Shown: positions 62,064-64,000 of the stretch, in pieces | How positions within the stretch are numbered: position 1 is the stretch's first letter | How the letters are laid out: every line of letters begins with the position of its first letter | From: Klugiella xanthotipulae | Lineage (GTDB): Bacteria > Actinomycetota > Actinomycetes > Actinomycetales > Microbacteriaceae | DNA length: 64,000 nt | Assembly: GCF_006716695.1 (NCBI RefSeq) | Contig: NZ_VFPN01000003.1 | Coordinates: forward strand, 310,001 to 374,000 | Direction of reading: 5' to 3' | The notes under the pieces: generated by a model | What the model saw: only the letters and a program-made list of their open reading frames with translations | What the model was told of the DNA's origin: nothing | Database searches by the model: none | Program-made: the position numbers and the translations under genes

Positions 62064-64000
62064 GTGCCCCAACCTCTTACTCACGGAGCGATCACCATCA
62101 TTGAAAAGTTGACCATTAACGACAAGCAGACAATTAGCGTCAAGGGCGCCCGCGTCCACAACCTCCGCAACGTAGATGTGAGCGTTCCGCGCGACTCGCT
62201 GGTGGTTTTTACCGGACTTTCTGGTTCTGGTAAGTCTTCGCTCGCGTTCGATACCATCTTTGCCGAGGGGCAGCGCCGCTACGTCGAGTCGCTTTCGGCC
62301 TATGCGCGTCAGTTCCTCGGCCAGGTGGACCGGCCGGATGTTGACTTTATCGAGGGGCTCAGCCCTGCCGTTTCGATCGACCAGAAGTCCACCAACCGTA
62401 ACCCACGCTCGACGGTGGGCACGATTACAGAGATCTACGATTACATGCGCCTCCTGTGGGCACGCACCGGAATCCCACACTGCGCGGTGTGCGGCGAAAT
62501 TATCGAGCGACAGACGGTCCAGCAGATTGCAGACCGGCTCATGGGTATGAAGGAGAAGACCCGCTTTCAAATTTTAGCCCCCGTAGTGTCGGCCAAGAAG
62601 GGCGAGTTTGTTGACCTCTTCAGTAATCTTGCCGCGAGTGGGTTTGCGCGCGCACTCGTAGATGGAGAGCGTATTCAACTGAGTGAACCGCCCACACTCA
62701 AGAAGCAGATCAAGCATGATATCTCGGTGATTGTTGATCGACTCGTTGCTGGACCTGAGATCCTTGGTCGTCTCACGGATTCGCTCGAAACGGCTCTTCG
62801 CCTCACCGACGGACTCGTCACGATCAATTTTGTTGATCGTGACGGTGATGGTGCCTGGCAAACCTTCTCCGAAAAGCTTTCCTGTCCCAACAGCCACCCG
62901 GTGCAATTGACAGAAATTGAGCCTCGAACTTTTTCCTTCAACGCCCCCTTCGGCGCGTGTGGAGAGTGCAGCGGACTCGGCACACGCATGTCAGTTGACG
63001 AACAGTTACTGCTGGGGGACCCTGCCCTGAGTATCTCTGAGGGCGTAATCATCCCATGGACCACACAAGGAAAGGGCCTCTACCAGTACTACGAAAAGCT
63101 GCTCGTTGGGCTTTCTAACGACCTTGACTTCTCGCTCAGCACACCGTGGAAAAAACTTCCGAACGAGATCCAGCAGGCGGTTCTCAACGGCAACAATTTC
63201 GAGGTCAACGTGAAGTGGAAGAACCGCTTCGGCCGAGAAATGTCTTACACCTCAGGCTTTGAGGGAGTTGTGCCCTACATCGAACGTCAATACCTGCAAG
63301 CTGATAACGATTGGGCGCGTCAGAAGTGGTCTGACTATCTGCGTGAGGTTCCCTGCCCCGTGTGTCAGGGGCAGCGGCTCAAGCCCGAGGTTCTTGCGGT
63401 CACGGTCGGCGATAAAAGCATCGCGGATGTCTGCGAGCTAAGTCTCCGTGATGCGCAGACTTTCATGAATACGCTGACGCTCACTGACCGCCAGGCTTCT
63501 ATCGCGGCTCAGGTACTTCGCGAGATTAGGCTGCGCCTTGAGTTTTTAATCGAGGTGGGCTTGAGCTATCTCGATCTCGCACGTGCTGCGGGTTCACTCT
63601 CGGGTGGCGAAGCGCAACGGATCCGCTTGGCCACACAAATTGGCTCCGGCCTAACGGGTGTGTTGTATGTTTTAGACGAACCAAGCATCGGACTACACCA
63701 ACGCGATAATAGACGCCTTATCGATACCCTGGTGAAACTCCGTGATCTCGGCAACACCCTCATCGTGGTGGAACACGATGAAGACACGATTCGCACCGCC
63801 GATTGGATTGTTGACATCGGACCCGGGGCTGGGGTTGAGGGCGGAGAGGTGGTGCACTCCGGCAGCTACGAGGAGTTACTGGACAACCCCCGTTCGTTGA
63901 CAGGTCAGTACCTCTCGGGTCAGCTGTCCATCACGACTCCGCTTTCTCGTCGCCGTAGGGATAAAGACCGAATGCTTCGTGTTGTGGGGGCCCAGGCCAA
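62064..64000 (+). CDS. uvrA: Excinuclease ABC subunit A (3' end outside the window)
   Basis: This is the damage-recognition ATPase of nucleotide excision repair, here about 645 of an expected 950 or so residues. The first ABC module has Walker A in [16 protein letters not shown], followed by [15 protein letters not shown]. Zinc-binding cysteines are in HCAVCGEI and [13 protein letters not shown]. The signature [19 protein letters not shown] and Walker [10 protein letters not shown] complete the first ATPase. The window ends as the second module begins (LRVVGAQA). The GTG start gives [15 protein letters not shown] before the conserved [14 protein letters not shown], slightly longer than usual. 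Confidence 0.95.
   Translation, partial: MPQPLTHGAITIIEKLTINDKQTISVKGARVHNLRNVDVSVPRDSLVVFTGLSGSGKSSLAFDTIFAEGQRRYVESLSAYARQFLGQVDRPDVDFIEGLSPAVSIDQKSTNRNPRSTVGTITEIYDYMRLLWARTGIPHCAVCGEIIERQTVQQIADRLMGMKEKTRFQILAPVVSAKKGEFVDLFSNLAASGFARALVDGERIQLSEPPTLKKQIKHDISVIVDRLVAGPEILGRLTDSLETALRLTDGLVTINFVDRDGDGAWQTFSEKLSCPNSHPVQLTEIEPRTFSFNAPFGACGECSGLGTRMSVDEQLLLGDPALSISEGVIIPWTTQGKGLYQYYEKLLVGLSNDLDFSLSTPWKKLPNEIQQAVLNGNNFEVNVKWKNRFGREMSYTSGFEGVVPYIERQYLQADNDWARQKWSDYLREVPCPVCQGQRLKPEVLAVTVGDKSIADVCELSLRDAQTFMNTLTLTDRQASIAAQVLREIRLRLEFLIEVGLSYLDLARAAGSLSGGEAQRIRLATQIGSGLTGVLYVLDEPSIGLHQRDNRRLIDTLVKLRDLGNTLIVVEHDEDTIRTADWIVDIGPGAGVEGGEVVHSGSYEELLDNPRSLTGQYLSGQLSITTPLSRRRRDKDRMLRVVGAQA

Overview
The window is chromosomal DNA from a moderately high-GC actinobacterium, most likely a member of the Microbacteriaceae. 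The evidence is the gene order hisE-hisG-hisF-hisI-trpE-(Trp membrane protein)-(HG-motif small protein)-trpC-trpB-trpA-lgt, followed by pyk, an ANTAR response regulator, polA, rpsA, coaE, uvrB and uvrA. This is the same broad order as in Mycobacterium and other actinobacteria. Frequent GTG starts, tandem clpP genes and apparently leaderless genes fit the same assignment. I cannot name the genus.

Layout. 1-4.4 kb: an OpuC-type osmoprotectant ABC operon and the azlCD amino-acid export pair. 4.5-6.5 kb: dps, a gamma-carbonic-anhydrase-like protein, tRNA-Gly and tRNA-Pro. 6.6-13.9 kb: the proteostasis cluster tig-clpP1-clpP2-clpX, facing valS. 14-19.8 kb: a TetR regulator divergent from a complete peptide/nickel-type ABC importer. 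19.9-27.5 kb: fmt, rsmB, rpe, the hisEGFI block, trpE and the Trp-operon membrane protein. 40.8-52.5 kb: the rest of the trp operon, lgt, gltBD and pyk. 52.5-64 kb: tRNA-Leu, the ANTAR regulator, a hotdog thioesterase, polA, a variant-LRR protein, rpsA, coaE, uvrB and the first two thirds of uvrA.

An accessory island of about 13 kb (roughly 27.55-40.75 kb), visibly richer in G and C than its surroundings, splits the his-trp supraoperon between the Trp membrane protein and the HG-motif protein/trpC. It is bordered by a decayed IS481-type transposase on the left and possibly an IS3-type scrap on the right. It holds a HEAT/LRR-like protein, an overlapping AAA+ ATPase-TPR gene pair with a third, frameshifted gene, a small membrane protein and an alpha/beta hydrolase gene.

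The hydrolase gene is cut by a complete Tn3-family transposon (33993-39896). The element has 32-bp terminal inverted repeats with one mismatch and a perfect 5-bp target duplication, TTTCA. Removing the element and one copy of the duplication restores a single open frame with a full catalytic triad, so the insertion looks recent.

The most interesting system is the cargo of this transposon. Between tnpA and tnpR lies a tightly overlapping three-gene operon on the minus strand: a TIR-like protein (ThsB/MTH538 type), a caspase-family protease and a SLOG-like nucleotide-sensor protein. The TIR plus caspase pair matches the published type IV Thoeris anti-phage logic, in which the TIR enzyme makes a cyclic ADP-ribose isomer that activates the caspase. 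The separate SLOG-like third gene and the placement inside a Tn3 unit are what may be new.

A second recurring feature is that rpe, the ANTAR regulator, polA, coaE, uvrB and uvrA all have a -10-like hexamer ending 6-7 nt before the start codon and no obvious ribosome-binding site, which suggests leaderless mRNAs for this group of housekeeping and DNA-repair genes.
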